DNA from: Brachionus koreanus
Taxonomy: Eukaryota; Rotifera; Eurotatoria; Ploima; Brachionidae
Reading direction: 5' to 3'
DNA length: 64,000 bases
NCBI GenBank assembly: GCA_016987375.1
Contig: PJRA01000005.1
Coordinates: forward strand, 1,509,946 to 1,573,945
In this document: positions 1 to 16,016 of the stretch, one piece after another
Numbering within the stretch: position 1 is the first letter of the stretch
How the letters are laid out: every line of letters starts with the position of its first letter
Position numbers and translations under genes: made by a program
The notes under the pieces: model-generated
What the model was told of the DNA's origin: nothing
The model's input: the letters and a program-made list of their open reading frames with translations, nothing else
The model's database searches: none

Positions 1-101
1 AAAATTACTTGCCAAAAATTAATTAGCTTTTTTAAATATTTTTTAAATTTAAGACACTTAAATTCGACTAAGTCGTGTGATTCTAATTTCTTTCTAAATT
101 C

Positions 102-3100
102 TTAAGTAAATTTTTGAATTACTTTATCATAGCTGTGCAACGGTTTTCCATCTATTGCATCGAATGCATCATATAAACTTCGATATTTTTTGTTTCGCCT
201 GTTCATGTCGTTGTCAGGTGGCAAATATTTTCTAACAACATTTCCGTATTCCTTTATTTTCGTTTTGTTTTAAATAAGAATTTTTAATTAAAATAGAAAA
301 AAAATTTTCCTAAATTTTAATTATTACTCGATACATTTGAACTAAAATTTTTGCAGCCAATTCTCTACACTCGCCACAATTGTGATCAAGAGCTTGGGCA
401 CAAAATTTTGAAATATTGTCGACACCAAGACCATTTTCTTTAGTTCCTAGTCTTTTTATGAGCTCATCTAAAATTTCAACTCGACTTAGAGCCAATCTAG
501 GTGCAATTTGCAAGCGTATAGGTACTGTACAATAATTAGGCAATGTGTGCAATGGTTTTATCTCAGAAAAAGTGGCCATCTCGACCAAATACTCTTGAGC
601 ACGCTGTCTCAATCGAGCATTGGTATCACCTGTTCTATGTATGAGCACTGGAAGTGCTTTTTCCAGCACATAATTAATGTCATTTTTTCCTATTGAATGA
701 TTACTGGAAAATTCAGTAACCAAAAATTGAAATAAAGTGACTGTTTTGTTAAAAACACTAAATACATGATCTTTGCACATTTTTGCCACTAGGATGCCAG
801 ATGCTCGCATTAACGACTTTGCTTCTTCTCTATCACCCTTATAATTTGTCAAATTGTTGAACACCTCTTGGATTGCATCCTCTCTATTTTGAAAATTTTT
901 GCTATACAACTTGGTTACAATCTGCTTTCCTAAGTAGTCGTTCATTAGAGCAGCCTCTCGGACTTCTCGTTCAGTCATTTCTTCAGTGCCATCAATTGGA
1001 TCATAAGACTCAGGCTCAAATATTTCTGGATCAGTGGGCACTAGGGCGTCATTTGACTGTGTTGTTTGGGCATCGTCATTCTCATTCGTGGGGTATTCGT
1101 TTTTCTCTATGCGACTTTTATTTGTGTTTCGTAAAGTTGGTATAACGCGGTCTTCATATGGTGTCGGGGGCTTATCGGGACGTTCACTAATACTCTCCCG
1201 GTTGGATCGAGGTGATGTCTGCGAATTTCTTTGTCGATTTGACAGTAAAGGTTTAGGTGAATGTATTACAGGTGACTTGCTTCCATTGGCCGAATCATAG
1301 TCCAAATCGCTTGGCAACTATATTAAATCATAATTTAATTTTAATGCATATTTTAACAAATTTTTTTTTATTAAAAAGGTTTTTATTTAGTAAAGTAGAG
1401 TTTAATTTTAGGATAGTTTATATAATACCTCTGTTGCATTTCGATGGGAATTTCTATGCTCAAATCTTGATTCGGCATCGTTACTAAAATTAGCTCTTTT
1501 TTGAAGCAATTCTCTTGATTCAGGCTATAAGCAAATTTTTTAAATAATAAAAAAAAATTTGAGCTCAAAATTCGCTTGTTTGCTTAAGCTCAATTGATTT
1601 TTTATAATCAAGGAAAGAAAAGCTTATAAGCGGACTACATGGAACTCAAAATTAAAAACCTGCAATTAGATATAAATTTTATTTATTAATATTTCTATAA
1701 ACTATAAATAAACAAGTATGATCAAAATTTACAACTGAAAGAAAATAATTTAGATATATTTTTTATCATTAAAAAACTACAAATAAAGACTTTCAATAAA
1801 AAAAATTTAAAAATTAGAAATTGGGTTCAAATAAATGCTTTAAATTTTTTACAGACACTGGCATCTTTGGATGCAAATAGCTTTATTTTTAATGGTTTTG
1901 AGATACCACAAGCTCAAATGTAGAATACTTAATTCTTCTGATTGTTGCTATTGATTTCATCTGGAAATTTACTGTAGAAAAATTGAGAATATTTCTACGG
2001 ACTTGGTTGTAAACGCAAGTACACATATCTTTTTATAATTTATAATCTAGAATACTGTGCACCTGCCTGGAATCCTTATTTAAAGAAGGATATACTTAAA
2101 CTTGAAAAAGTACAAAGAAGAGCAACGAAACTTAATAAGAAGTTTGAACTATGAGTCAAGATTAGCTAACTTGGGATTAGAAACTCTGGAAGATAGGCGA
2201 GAGCGTGGGGATCTTATTCAATTCTATAAAATCGACAAAAAGTACAATCATGTTAATTGGTACTACGANNNNNNNNNNNNNNNNNNNNNNNNNNNNNNNN
2301 NNNNNNNNNNNNNGGACAATGTCGGTAGAAACAAAAAAAACGAAAAGTCTACTATAGCGGGATTACGTTAGTCTTCCTGCTTTGTCAGTTTAGTTAAACT
2401 AAACTTGACCGTAGAATATTAACTATTATTATTATAATCAGAAAAATGCCTAATTTTTGCAAGCAAATTAATAACGTGGAAGAATAAAATTCTTGCTAAT
2501 GGCATTGATTATAGTTGTCTTAAAGATGTCGAAAATTAACTTGCGACATCATATCATCTGATATAAGTTACTATCATTTTTTGCCACTTCCTAAAATCAG
2601 CTGATACCAGTTAATATTAAATAATATTAGATTAAAAAATTTTAAAATTAATTTTTTTTTGAAAATTCATTTAGATAAAGATTATTTATTAATGATAAGA
2701 TTTTTAAAAAGACAACTAAGATTACTATAAATTAGATTGAGGAACGAAAACCTTTCATTTTTTTCGTCATGCGAAGAATAAATATTCTTAAATTTCACAT
2801 ATTCATCTTTGTCTTTAAAAATTCACATTTAATAAATTAATTTTTTCATTTTTTTTACTAATGTCATTTCAAATCAGTTCATATTAGATGATTTTAATAG
2901 CGTAAAAATTTATATGACCAAAAAAAATTTGATTTGATTTTAGAAATATTTAGTTTGTTGACTACACATGTCTCCCTACTTCAGGTACTCATAAAAAAAT
3001 ACTCATTCGCCACAGAATAATTTTACTTCGGCAAAATGAAAATAATTTTACATTTTTAAATTTTCATATTTTTAGATTTTTTGTGCAATCTTTCAGAAAA

Positions 3101-5848
3101 TTAAAAAAACTCTCAAATTTTCTTAAATATTTCACAAAAAATCTAAAAATATGAAAATGTAAAAATGTAAAATTATTTTCATTTTGCCGTAAACTTCTGG
3201 GTTACCCCACTGGATGATTTGATGCTAAAAAAAATAATGATAATTCAAATGTGTTTTAGTGGACCACCATAACTTGGTGTTGGTATTCCTAATGGTCTCA
3301 GGGAAAATTTTTTTTTCTAATTTTGCCTAACTTTAAAGTTTTTTTTACTCAATTCTTGTATCTATTGAATTTTTCTATGTTAAAATTTTTTAAATTTTAT
3401 CTTTGCACAAAGCCATCAAAACGACCAGCACGAAGTTTTGGCTGTTCAGTGGTTGATGGTACCAAACACTGGTAATAAATGAAAAATATTTAAAATTCAA
3501 GAAATCAGGATAAAGCAAGCTAAAATATTTTGAATTAAATTGTATAGACTAAATGTCAAATTATTCACACCGAGTTTAGGTAAAAATAAAATAAAATTTT
3601 TAAATTCTGAATTTATTTTTGGATTGACATTTTATGATAAAATATTTTAAAATGGAACCTATAAAAAGGGTATAAATTGCCAAAAAAATATTCAAATTAA
3701 AGTCAATTCATCTATTAAAATAATAAAAAATAATTCTAACTAAAACTAATCAATAAAATGGCTTTTAAATTATCAATGAATATTTTGGTATTTTTGTGTG
3801 CATTTTTTGCTGCATTGAGTTCTTCACTTGGCGAAAAACTTCAATCAGAAGCAAGCAATTTACAGTCATCAAAACTACAAGGAGCTTTCGGACATGGTAT
3901 CGGTTTTGGATCGTATGATTATGGCTATGGTTATCCAAGCTATGGATATGGTTTGTATGACTATGGAATAGGATATGGTTATGGTGCAGGATATGGCTAT
4001 CCAACATATGGTTATGGCTATGGTTATCCAACTTATTACAAGAGAAGATAGAATACTATGAAATATTTAGTTCCTTTTTTTTTTAAATATCAATTTGCTA
4101 GACTAGTAAAAATTTAGATTTTAAAAAAATTTATTTTTTTTAACTTTCCTGTTTTTAATAAAGTATGAAAAAACTACTAATCTATCTACTTATTTCAATT
4201 ATCGCTTGACGACGATGAAAAATTAAAATTTATTCACATTTGATTCTTTATTATCTTTAAAATTAGAAACAAATAAAAATGATTAGTATTTGTGTGCATT
4301 TTGTTTAATTTTCTTGTTTTTAATAAAATTAGGAAAATATATTAAATTTTCTCGTTTCTTTAAAACGAACTTAATTTCAACTGTTTTCTTCTAATACCTG
4401 TAAAGTTAAAGCTCATTTAATAGACTTTGTAAGGTTTAAAATTTAAAATTAAAAAACTAAAATGATACCTTTATTTATTTTAATTAAAATTTTTCCTTAT
4501 TAAAAAAAATAAAAATTTAGCCGAAATATTTTATAATTAATCCCAAATATAAAGGTGAGATCATATTTGATTTACAATTTTCTAGTTTTAATTTCATGAA
4601 CAAAATAAAAAAGCTTAAAAAATTCAAAAAAGATTTCTTTCTTTGCTCCAAAATTTGAATATGAGACTATTTTTATTTGAAAGATAACAAATTTTTAATC
4701 ATTTAAGTTCCATGTAAAAGCTCTGAATAAAAAAAAATGAATCAGAAATCTTACGTCAATGAATTCTAGAAGATTGTTTGCTTGCAATTGTCTATAAGTT
4801 TCTTTTCGATATTCTTGTATTTGTTGCTTTTTTAATTTTGCTTTCTCGTAATCTTCATCTTCAATAGCTTGACGCTTTTCAATATCGTAACGAGCCAAGC
4901 GCTCGCCTATCTTTTTAAGTTCCAAAATGGCCAATTTCAGCCGTTTTGCTTCATCATATCTTTCAGCTACCCAAAAGTTATTTTTCTAATATTCAAATAT
5001 TTTAATCAATTTCTTACACAAAACGCAATCGGTTTTTTTCTTGTCTAATTTTCGTATTATTTGACTAATTTCTGCATCTTGGTACATCGCAAAGGCTAAG
5101 TCGTCCAGAGGCGAGATATAATCAGCCCTTTTGATTGCAGCTAGAACAGTCGGATCTGCATCATTGTTCTTAAGCATCTCTTGATTTATTTCATCATCTA
5201 AATCAATTCCTATCACGTTAATAGCAATAATACCAACCTTGGGAAATCAATGTAAATGTAAATTATATTATTTTCTGAAAGTTACCTGGTTGTACACATT
5301 TAGACGATTAAGGAAATTTTTGTGAAGAACAAGCTTTAAAAAGAGGCCCTCGGCATCGACATGCACTGATTTGAGCTCACGTGCCTTTAGATCAGTTTTT
5401 TCATTAGATGATAGTTCAACATATCTTATAAAAAAATTTTAGAGATACTAATGAACTTGAAAATAATAACTCACCCTAGTCGAGTATATTTAGCAGATTC
5501 GAATGAGCTATGATGGTCATCAGTCTCATGACTGTCGCCAATGTAAAATTCAATTTTAGATGCAATTAAATATTGATGAGATAATAATTGAACTTTTTTA
5601 AGAACAATTTTTTTATTAAATTGGATTATTAATTCTATAGGATAAAGACAAAATCTAGATGTTAAATATTTAAGAATAAGGTCCAGTGAGCTAGATTGAA
5701 AATACCTTTGTGAAGCCCATCCGTGCACTAAAGGCCCGTGTTTCTCAGAATCTAGATCGTTAGCGGGAAATTTTTCATCTTCACTGGTAGCATGCACAAC
5801 TTTAAAATCAATTTTTTTAGGCGGCATGTGTTCTTTTTTAAACTTCAT
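102..5848 (-). CDS. CEP104: CEP104 homologue, centrosomal/ciliary-tip protein (C-terminus probably beyond window)
   Basis: Ciliary-tip microtubule-binding protein of the basal body and axoneme tip. Exons (minus): 5706-5848, 5475-5654, 5286-5424, 5018-5237, 4755-4966, 1429-1524, 328-1317, 102-251; phases close throughout, giving 709 residues. The N-terminal jelly-roll domain (exons 1-3) is followed by the family motif YISPLDDLAFAMYQD, a charged coiled coil (about residues 200-298), a low-complexity Ser/Pro/Asn linker, and a TOG helical-repeat domain from about residue 443. A second in-frame Met (5827, before PPKKIDF) fits the usual vertebrate start better. Intron 1 is only 51 bp and open in frame. 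The 3.2-kb intron (1525-4754) holds a LINE scrap, two MITE-like elements and a GY gene. Vertebrate CEP104 is about 925 residues and ends in zinc fingers that are absent here. A GTAATT donor-like site just before the stop suggests that the gene continues left of base 1. Identification is confident; the last exon is not. Confidence 0.93.
2047..2268 (+). mobile_element. LINE reverse-transcriptase C-terminal fragment
   Basis: The translation reads LEYCAPAWNPYLKKD, then a frameshift near 2134, then SLNYESRLANLGLETLEDRR and GDLIQFYK. This is the conserved stretch after the RT domain of CR1/Jockey-type non-LTR elements. It lies in the large CEP104 intron and is cut by the N gap. It is a dead fragment: frameshifted, no endonuclease, no poly-A end seen. 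Confidence 0.75.
2269..2313. other. assembly gap (N run)
   Basis: 45 undetermined bases inside the large CEP104 intron, at the end of the LINE fragment. Confidence 0.99.
3034..3189. repeat. short fold-back element (MITE-like family C)
   Basis: About 55 bp at the left (from GCAAAATGAAAATAATTTT) return as their reverse complement at the right (ending ATTATTTTCATTTTGC), with a short AT-rich centre. A half copy occurs at 54130-54225 in unrelated sequence, so this is a dispersed repeat and not a chance hairpin. Confidence 0.6.
3251..3469. repeat. MITE-like family A, copy 1 (left end eroded)
   Basis: Related to the elements at 11409-11631 and 60688-60885. It shares the motif GTGGACCACCATAACTTGGT at the left, its inverse at the right, and the same AT-rich middle. 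It ends ACCAAACACT like copy 3. The left inverted repeat is shortened and no clear target duplication is left. Located in the large CEP104 intron. Confidence 0.6.
3758..4051 (+). CDS. GY1: small secreted Gly/Tyr-rich peptide
   Basis: 97 residues in one exon. A hydrophobic signal peptide (residues about 8-25, core ILVFLCAFFAAL) is followed by a polar spacer (EKLQSEASNLQSS) and then GY-rich repeats (GYGYP, YGYGLYDYG) ending YYKRR. A TATA-like box lies at 3671-3677. The gene sits opposite in strand inside the 3.2-kb CEP104 intron. This copy has K and Q (SSKLQG) where the other copies have N and K. I do not recognise the family. Composition resembles GY-rich antimicrobial peptides of nematodes and also structural or adhesive secretions; which applies is unknown. 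The 3' flank matches GY3 in inverted orientation. Confidence 0.75.
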   Translation: MAFKLSMNILVFLCAFFAALSSSLGEKLQSEASNLQSSKLQGAFGHGIGFGSYDYGYGYPSYGYGLYDYGIGYGYGAGYGYPTYGYGYGYPTYYKRR

Positions 5849-5931
5849 TAGAAAAATTTTAAAATAGAAAATTATTTTTTATTAGGTTATTATTTGGTTT
5901 TATAATGATATTGGTCTTTAAACTGTAATCA

Positions 5932-5945
5932 GTGGCTATAGAAAC
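5932..5945. promoter_or_regulatory. candidate RFX X-box upstream of CEP104
   Basis: GTGGCTATAGAAAC resembles the RFX consensus GTNRCC-N(0-3)-RGYAAC (10 of 12 defined positions by eye). It is about 84 bp upstream of the first CEP104 Met. X-boxes near the start of ciliary genes are established in animals; binding here is inferred only. Confidence 0.4.
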
Positions 5946-6114
5946 TCTTGAAAAACATAAGAATTAATTTATTGTTTAAAGTTAATTATATAAGAAGTTT
6001 TGGCTAGTTTATGAGGTTAATAAATGAATATTACTTGTATACTGCGAATTAGAAAAAAAAATTGAAAAAAAAATTAATGCTGAAATAAAATAGAAAAAAC
6101 TAATAAAATCGCTC

Positions 6115-6128
6115 GTTGCCATAGTGAT
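6115..6128. promoter_or_regulatory. second X-box-like motif upstream of CEP104
   Basis: GTTGCCATAGTGAT has a perfect left half-site (GTTGCC) and a weak right half. It lies about 270 bp from the CEP104 start. Weaker candidate than the 5932 site. Confidence 0.3.
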
Positions 6129-6629
6129 TATTCTATTTAGAATTATTTTTAAAATAGATGATTGCTAGAAACTAAACTTGTGTGCGAGAGAATGTGTTAA
6201 GACTTGATTTTTTTTTATTTGCAAAAAGAATTTTCTATTTATTTTTTATTTTCTTTTTTTTTATTTAAATAAAATTAATTTTTTTGCACGGTTTGTTTAT
6301 CATAAATTTGTTAATTGCTTAAAACGTATTTGTAAACAGTCAAACATAAAGTATTTGTTTCAGTGTTAAACATCGGAAAAGAAGGAGTTTAATTATTTAA
6401 ATAAATAGATTAGGAAATTATGACTCGATATTTCGAATTTGGAAAATATTAGTCAAGAATTTAGGGTAAATCTTTTAAAAGATAAAAATAAAAAATAGGA
6501 TATAATTTTTTTAAAAAAAAATATTAATTCAATAAAATTGGTATAAAATGCCAAAAAGACATCCATAAAAAAATTCAAATTAAATAATACTAATCAATTA
6601 AATTACTAAATAATTAATAGTAAATCAAA

Positions 6630-6923
6630 ATGGCTTTTAAATTATCAATGAATATTTTGGTATTTTTGTGTGCATTTGTTGCTGCATTAAGTTCTTCACT
6701 TGGAGAAAAACTTCAATCAGAAGCAAGCAATTTACAGTCATCAAATCTAAAAGGAGCTTTTGGACATGGTATCGGTTTTGGATCGTATGATTATGGCTAT
6801 GGTTATCCAAGCTATGGATATGATTTGTATGACTATGGAATAGGATATGGTTATGGTGGAGGATATGGCTATCCTACATATGGTTATGGATATGGTTATC
6901 CAACTTATTACAAGAGAAGATAG
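6630..6923 (+). CDS. GY2: small secreted Gly/Tyr-rich peptide
   Basis: 97 residues, single exon. Signal peptide with AFVAAL core, spacer, then GY repeats with YGYDLYDYG (Asp where most copies have Gly), ending YYKRR. TATA-like box at 6542-6548, about 82 bp before the start codon. The leader ends TAATAGTAAATCAAA before ATG, as in GY3 and GY8. The 3'UTR is type I (GAATACTATGAAATATTTAG). Convergent with its palindromic partner GY3. Function unknown; secretion is inferred from the signal peptide. Confidence 0.75.
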   Translation: MAFKLSMNILVFLCAFVAALSSSLGEKLQSEASNLQSSNLKGAFGHGIGFGSYDYGYGYPSYGYDLYDYGIGYGYGGGYGYPTYGYGYGYPTYYKRR

Positions 6924-7061
6924 AATACTATGAAATATTTAGTTCCTTTTTTATTATATATCAATTTGTTAGACTAGTTAAAATTTACCTTTTTAAAAAA
7001 TTTATTTATTTGATTTTGTTTAATAAAATATTTCAAGAAAATTAAAATTTTTATTATTACT

Positions 7062-7690
7062 TAAATTTTTATTTTTATTTTTTAAAGAATAGTTTATTTT
7101 TCAATAAAACGTAGCATTGCGCTAACGACTGTTCGAAGTCAAATTGATAATTTTTGAAAATTCAGATTTACATTTGGTAAAAAAATATATATTTAATGAC
7201 AAAATACAAAAATGAAATTTAAATTGTTTCAATTATTTTTTCGAATTAGAAAAAAAAATTTTTAAACTTAAGTGAGAATAATTGATTTGTCGACATTGTT
7301 GTTATGATGAATATTAGTGACTGAAAGGTCGAAGATGAAATGGATTAATAGAAACAAAATTTTGTCAAGTCTAAGAGCTCCACTAATTAAAAATTATAAA
7401 ATGATGAATCTTAAAATTCAACATAATTTAATTACTTAAATAAATGAATATTTACCTTATATTAATTAAATTTTAAAGGTAAGTGTAAAAAAAATTTTTT
7501 TTTCTAATTTGAAAAAATAATTGAAACAATTTAAATTTCATTTTTGTATTTTGTCATTAAATATATATTTTATTACCAAATGTAAATCTGAATTTTCAAA
7601 AATTGTCAATTTGACTTCGAACAGTCGTTAGCGCAATGCTACGTTTTATATTGAAAAATAAATGAATCTTTAAAAAATAAAAAAAAAACC
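7062..7690. repeat. fold-back element between GY2 and GY3
   Basis: Arms of about 200 bp (7062-7265 and 7488-7690) are near-perfect reverse complements and include the GC-richer core GTAGCATTGCGCTAACGACT. The loop is about 220 bp. It could be a MITE or the inner part of the larger palindrome. No coding sequence. Confidence 0.75.
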
Positions 7691-8012
7691 TTAGAAAAAA
7701 AAATTTTAAATTTCTCAAATAATTTTATTAGAAACAAGAAAATTAAAAAAATGAACATTAATACTAATAATTTTTATTTGTTTCTAATTTTAAAGATAAT
7801 AAAGAATCAATAATATAATAATCAATGTAAATAAATTTTAATTTTTCATCGTCGTCAAGCGATAATTGAATAAATAGATAGATTAGTAGTTTTTTCATAC
7901 TTTATTAAAAACAGGAAAGTTAAAACAAAAATAAATTTTTTTAAAATCTAAATTTTAACTAGTCTAACAAATTGATATATAATAAAAAAGGAACTAAATA
8001 TTTCATAGTATT

Positions 8013-8306
8013 CTATCTTCTCTTGTAATAAGTTGGATAACCATATCCATAACCATATGTAGGATAGCCATATCCTCCACCATAACCATATCCTATTCCA
8101 TAGTCATACAAATCATATCCATAGCTTGGATAACCATAGCCATAATCATACGATCCAAAACCGATACCATGTCCAAAAGCTCCTTTTAGATTTGATGACT
8201 GTAAATTGCTTGCTTCTGATTGAAGTTTTTCTCCAAGTGAAGAACTTAATGCAGCAAAAAATGCACACAAAAATACCAAAATATTCATTGATAATTTAAG
8301 AGCCAT
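8013..8306 (-). CDS. GY3: small secreted Gly/Tyr-rich peptide
   Basis: 97 residues, single exon, starting MALKLSMN (Leu at position 3 where the others have Phe). Shares the Asp variant YGYDLYDYG only with GY2. TATA-like box (reverse strand) at 8388-8394. The distal 3' flank also matches the flank of GY1, including a segment with CATCGTCGTCAAGCG. Open and intact. Confidence 0.75.
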   Translation of the reverse strand: MALKLSMNILVFLCAFFAALSSSLGEKLQSEASNLQSSNLKGAFGHGIGFGSYDYGYGYPSYGYDLYDYGIGYGYGGGYGYPTYGYGYGYPTYYKRR

Positions 8307-8402
8307 TTTGATTTACTATTAATTATTTAGTAATTTAATTGATTAGTGTTATTTAATTTGAATTTTTTTATGGATGTCTTTTTGGCATTTTATACCATTT
8401 TT

Positions 8403-10015
8403 ATTTGTTCCAATTTAAAAATTTTTGAATTTAAACATTCAAATATAGAAAAATAAGTTTTTTGATTATTTTAATTTAAATGGTTTAAAATGTCAGTCTA
8501 ATAATAATTTTAAAATTTTTTTGTTTTATTTTTACTCAAATTTAGTTTTTTTTTTGAGTGTTTTGGTAATTTAGCCTCAACTAAAATATTCCTATAATTA
8601 AATATTATTGTTGAAAAAACTTAGTTTATTGATTTTTACATTATCAAAAAATATCTTTTCTAATTATTTAATATTTACATTCAAAATTCTTTTTGATATT
8701 ACAAAGCTTTTTAGCTTCTTTAAAAATTTTAGTGTATTTAATTATTTATTAGAATTATTAGTCGTTTATGTGTTTAATTGTTGTTCATCCAAAATTTGCG
8801 CATAGCTATTAAGGCTTTTGAAGTCCTTATGAATTAAATTTCAATATTTTTTATTCAACTTGATTTTTGATCTATTAAATTTAATTGCTGATATTGCTTA
8901 TTTGATAGTTTATTCAATCTTTCAACAACTGTATTTGTTAAAAATTGATATTTAAAATTAAACGATCAAATTGAGAAAACTCAAGTTTTAGTTTCATACA
9001 GTATAAAAGTACAAGTTATAAAATGTATGAAAAAGGAAATCCTTCTTTGATTTAAAACTTCGGTCAAAAGTGGAAAGTCTGATTCTTATTAAATACATGG
9101 AATATGATCTAGCATTTAGTGTTGTTTTTATTGAATTGAGCTTTGAATGTAACACTTGTGGACTTACTCGATATAATCTATTTTACTATTTTATTTATAA
9201 ATCAAGCAATTTGTCCATGATCACTAGCAAAATTAGTTTTGATGTCACAAATATTAATTGTATTGAAAATTTTTAAAAGTGATCAATAAATTTAAATGCT
9301 ATTTTCATTTTCAATTAAAAGAATGAAGTAAATTTTTGTGGTTTTGTGAAATTTTGTACAAAATAAAAAATAGAACAAAAATTAATTCTAAAAAAACTTA
9401 AAAATTTTTTTTTTGAAAGCTTTTAAGTAGTTCTGTAAGCGCAGCAAAGTGCAACATACTTGGTTGCACCAAAAGTCAAAGTCTGTTTATGATGTGCAAA
9501 GCATATGCAAAATGCAACAGCCAATAAAACCAATTTTTGTGTTACCTTAAATAAATAAAAATTACTGCGCATTTTACTATTTAAAAAAATAATTAATTTA
9601 AGATTAAAAAAATGAGAAAAAATGTTTATTAACAAAAAAAAATTAAAAAAAAAAGCATTATAAATTAGCACAGTAAATCAATCTTTCTTTAGAGTTCAAT
9701 CCATACAAAAAAAAAGTTAAGTTGTTTATGAAATTAAGACAATTATAATACCAATGCAAATAAGAAATCCCTAAAATTAAATTTCATTTCATTTTTTGCT
9801 ATATACTCGCCATGACAATTAAACTAATTCTGCAATTCATATTCTAGAAACGTATTATTCGTGCAAATTCTTCAATTAAGATGAAATTTTATGGCTATAA
9901 TGTTTTACAGAAACCCAACAAAAAAAAATAATTAAATATTGCAAACTATTTTAATTATTTAGATATCAATTGACTGATTAAACCTAAATCAGCCAAAATC
10001 ATCCCAATTTAAAGA
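8403..10015. other. intergenic, mostly without recognisable features
   Basis: Long AT-rich stretch. Open frames at 8608-8805 and 9070-9276 have only low-complexity hydrophobic translations and no family resemblance. The only candidate is a short secreted-type frame at 9423-9572. Confidence 0.5.
9423..9572 (-). CDS. hypothetical small secreted peptide (weak)
   Basis: 49 residues with a strong hydrophobic core (KLVLLAVAFCICFAHH) placed like a signal peptide, then a short tail containing CC. Slightly richer in GC than its surroundings, which is the main reason to list it. No homologue recognised, and no clear promoter. Could be chance. Confidence 0.22.
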   Translation of the reverse strand: MRSNFYLFKVTQKLVLLAVAFCICFAHHKQTLTFGATKYVALCCAYRTT

Positions 10016-14933
<4,918 letters not shown>

Positions 14934-15257
14934 ACTCATCTTTGTATTAATAATGATTGTTGTTTTTTCGTTCATTTGATCTTTTTTTTTAAATTAATAA
15001 AAAAATAAAATTTTTAAATTTGATTATTGGGGTGTCTTAAGGTTTCTTTGATTAATGCATGATTAGATAAATAATTATTTATCTCAATATTTTCAAACAC
15101 ATAAGTTTTGTTAAAATCCAAGACTAAAATTTATTTTTAAAATCAATGTTTTATTTTTTAATAAAAAATGAGAACAAGCAAAAAGGGTATAAAATGCTAA
15201 AAAGACATACAGATGAAATATTCAAATTAAAAAAAAGAAATTCAATTAATAAATAAA

Positions 15258-15551
15258 ATGGCTTTTAAATTATCAATGAATATTTTGGTATTTTTGTGTG
15301 CATTTTTTGCTGCATTGAGTTCTTCACTTGGCGAAAAACTTCAATCAGAAGCAAGCAATTTACAGTCATCAAATCTAAAAGGAGCTTTTGGACATGGTAT
15401 CGGTTTTGGATCGTATGATTACGGCTATGGTTATCCAAGCTATGGATATGGTTTGTATGACTATGGAATAGGATATGGTTATGGTGCAGGATATGGCTAT
15501 CCAACATATGGTTATGGATATGGTTATCCAACTTATTACAAGAGAAGATAG
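15258..15551 (+). CDS. GY4: small secreted Gly/Tyr-rich peptide
   Basis: 97 residues, single exon, intact. GY repeats with the GYGAGYGYP variant also seen in GY1. TATA-like box at 15188-15194. Leader TTCAATTAATAAATAAA before ATG is shared with GY5, GY6 and GY7. Type I 3'UTR. It starts about 325 bp after the ZFR stop codon, on the same strand but with its own promoter. Confidence 0.75.
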   Translation: MAFKLSMNILVFLCAFFAALSSSLGEKLQSEASNLQSSNLKGAFGHGIGFGSYDYGYGYPSYGYGLYDYGIGYGYGAGYGYPTYGYGYGYPTYYKRR

Positions 15552-16016
15552 AATACTATGAAATATTTAGATTTTTTTTTTAAATACCAATTTGTTAGAC
15601 TAGTTAAAATTTAAATTTTAAATAAATTTATTTTTTTTAAATTTCCTGTGTTTAATAAAGTATGAAAAAACTACTTAAGAAAGTGAAAATTTTTTTTTTT
15701 TGAATTATCATGTTAAATAAGTTTAGGTTGGCTACAAGATCTCTATTTTTTCATTAATTTACAATTAAGTATGCATTAACGAATATTTTTTTGATTAAAG
15801 ATAACAGAATAATGTATAAAAAGAACATAAAAGTTTAAGTGGATTACAAGATCATATTATTAAAAAAAAATTTTATTTAGTTATTTGAAAAATAATAGTA
15901 TAGTATAGTAAAGTGATTTATTGCGACGCATAAAATAAAAAATGCGTAAATCTGAGGACAGAATTGAGTATATTATGTTCATTTTTGTCTGTTTTTGCTT
16001 TAAAAATTTTGCTGGA

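Larger units (their letters stand above)
5849..6534. other. intergenic, CEP104 upstream region
   Basis: No gene seen. AT-rich with two X-box-like motifs (5932-5945 and 6115-6128), listed separately. The right part leads into the GY2 promoter. Confidence 0.6.
6535..8402. repeat. palindrome carrying GY2 and GY3
   Basis: The left part (about 6535-6985: promoter, GY2, 3'UTR start) returns as its reverse complement at about 7950-8402 (GY3). Promoter bases, the 5' leader and the unusual Asp in the peptide (YGYDLYDYG) are shared by this pair only. A second, unrelated inverted repeat (7062-7690) lies in the centre. Confidence 0.8.

Noticed and set aside
3765..4031. His/Asn-rich antisense frames opposite GY genes (also near 15265, 18352, 21900, 25585)
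   Set aside because: They arise only as the complement of the GY codons. Open by composition, with no signal or promoter of their own.
8608..9276. Hydrophobic open frames on the plus strand
   Set aside because: Low-complexity AT-rich translation, no homologue, no gene context.
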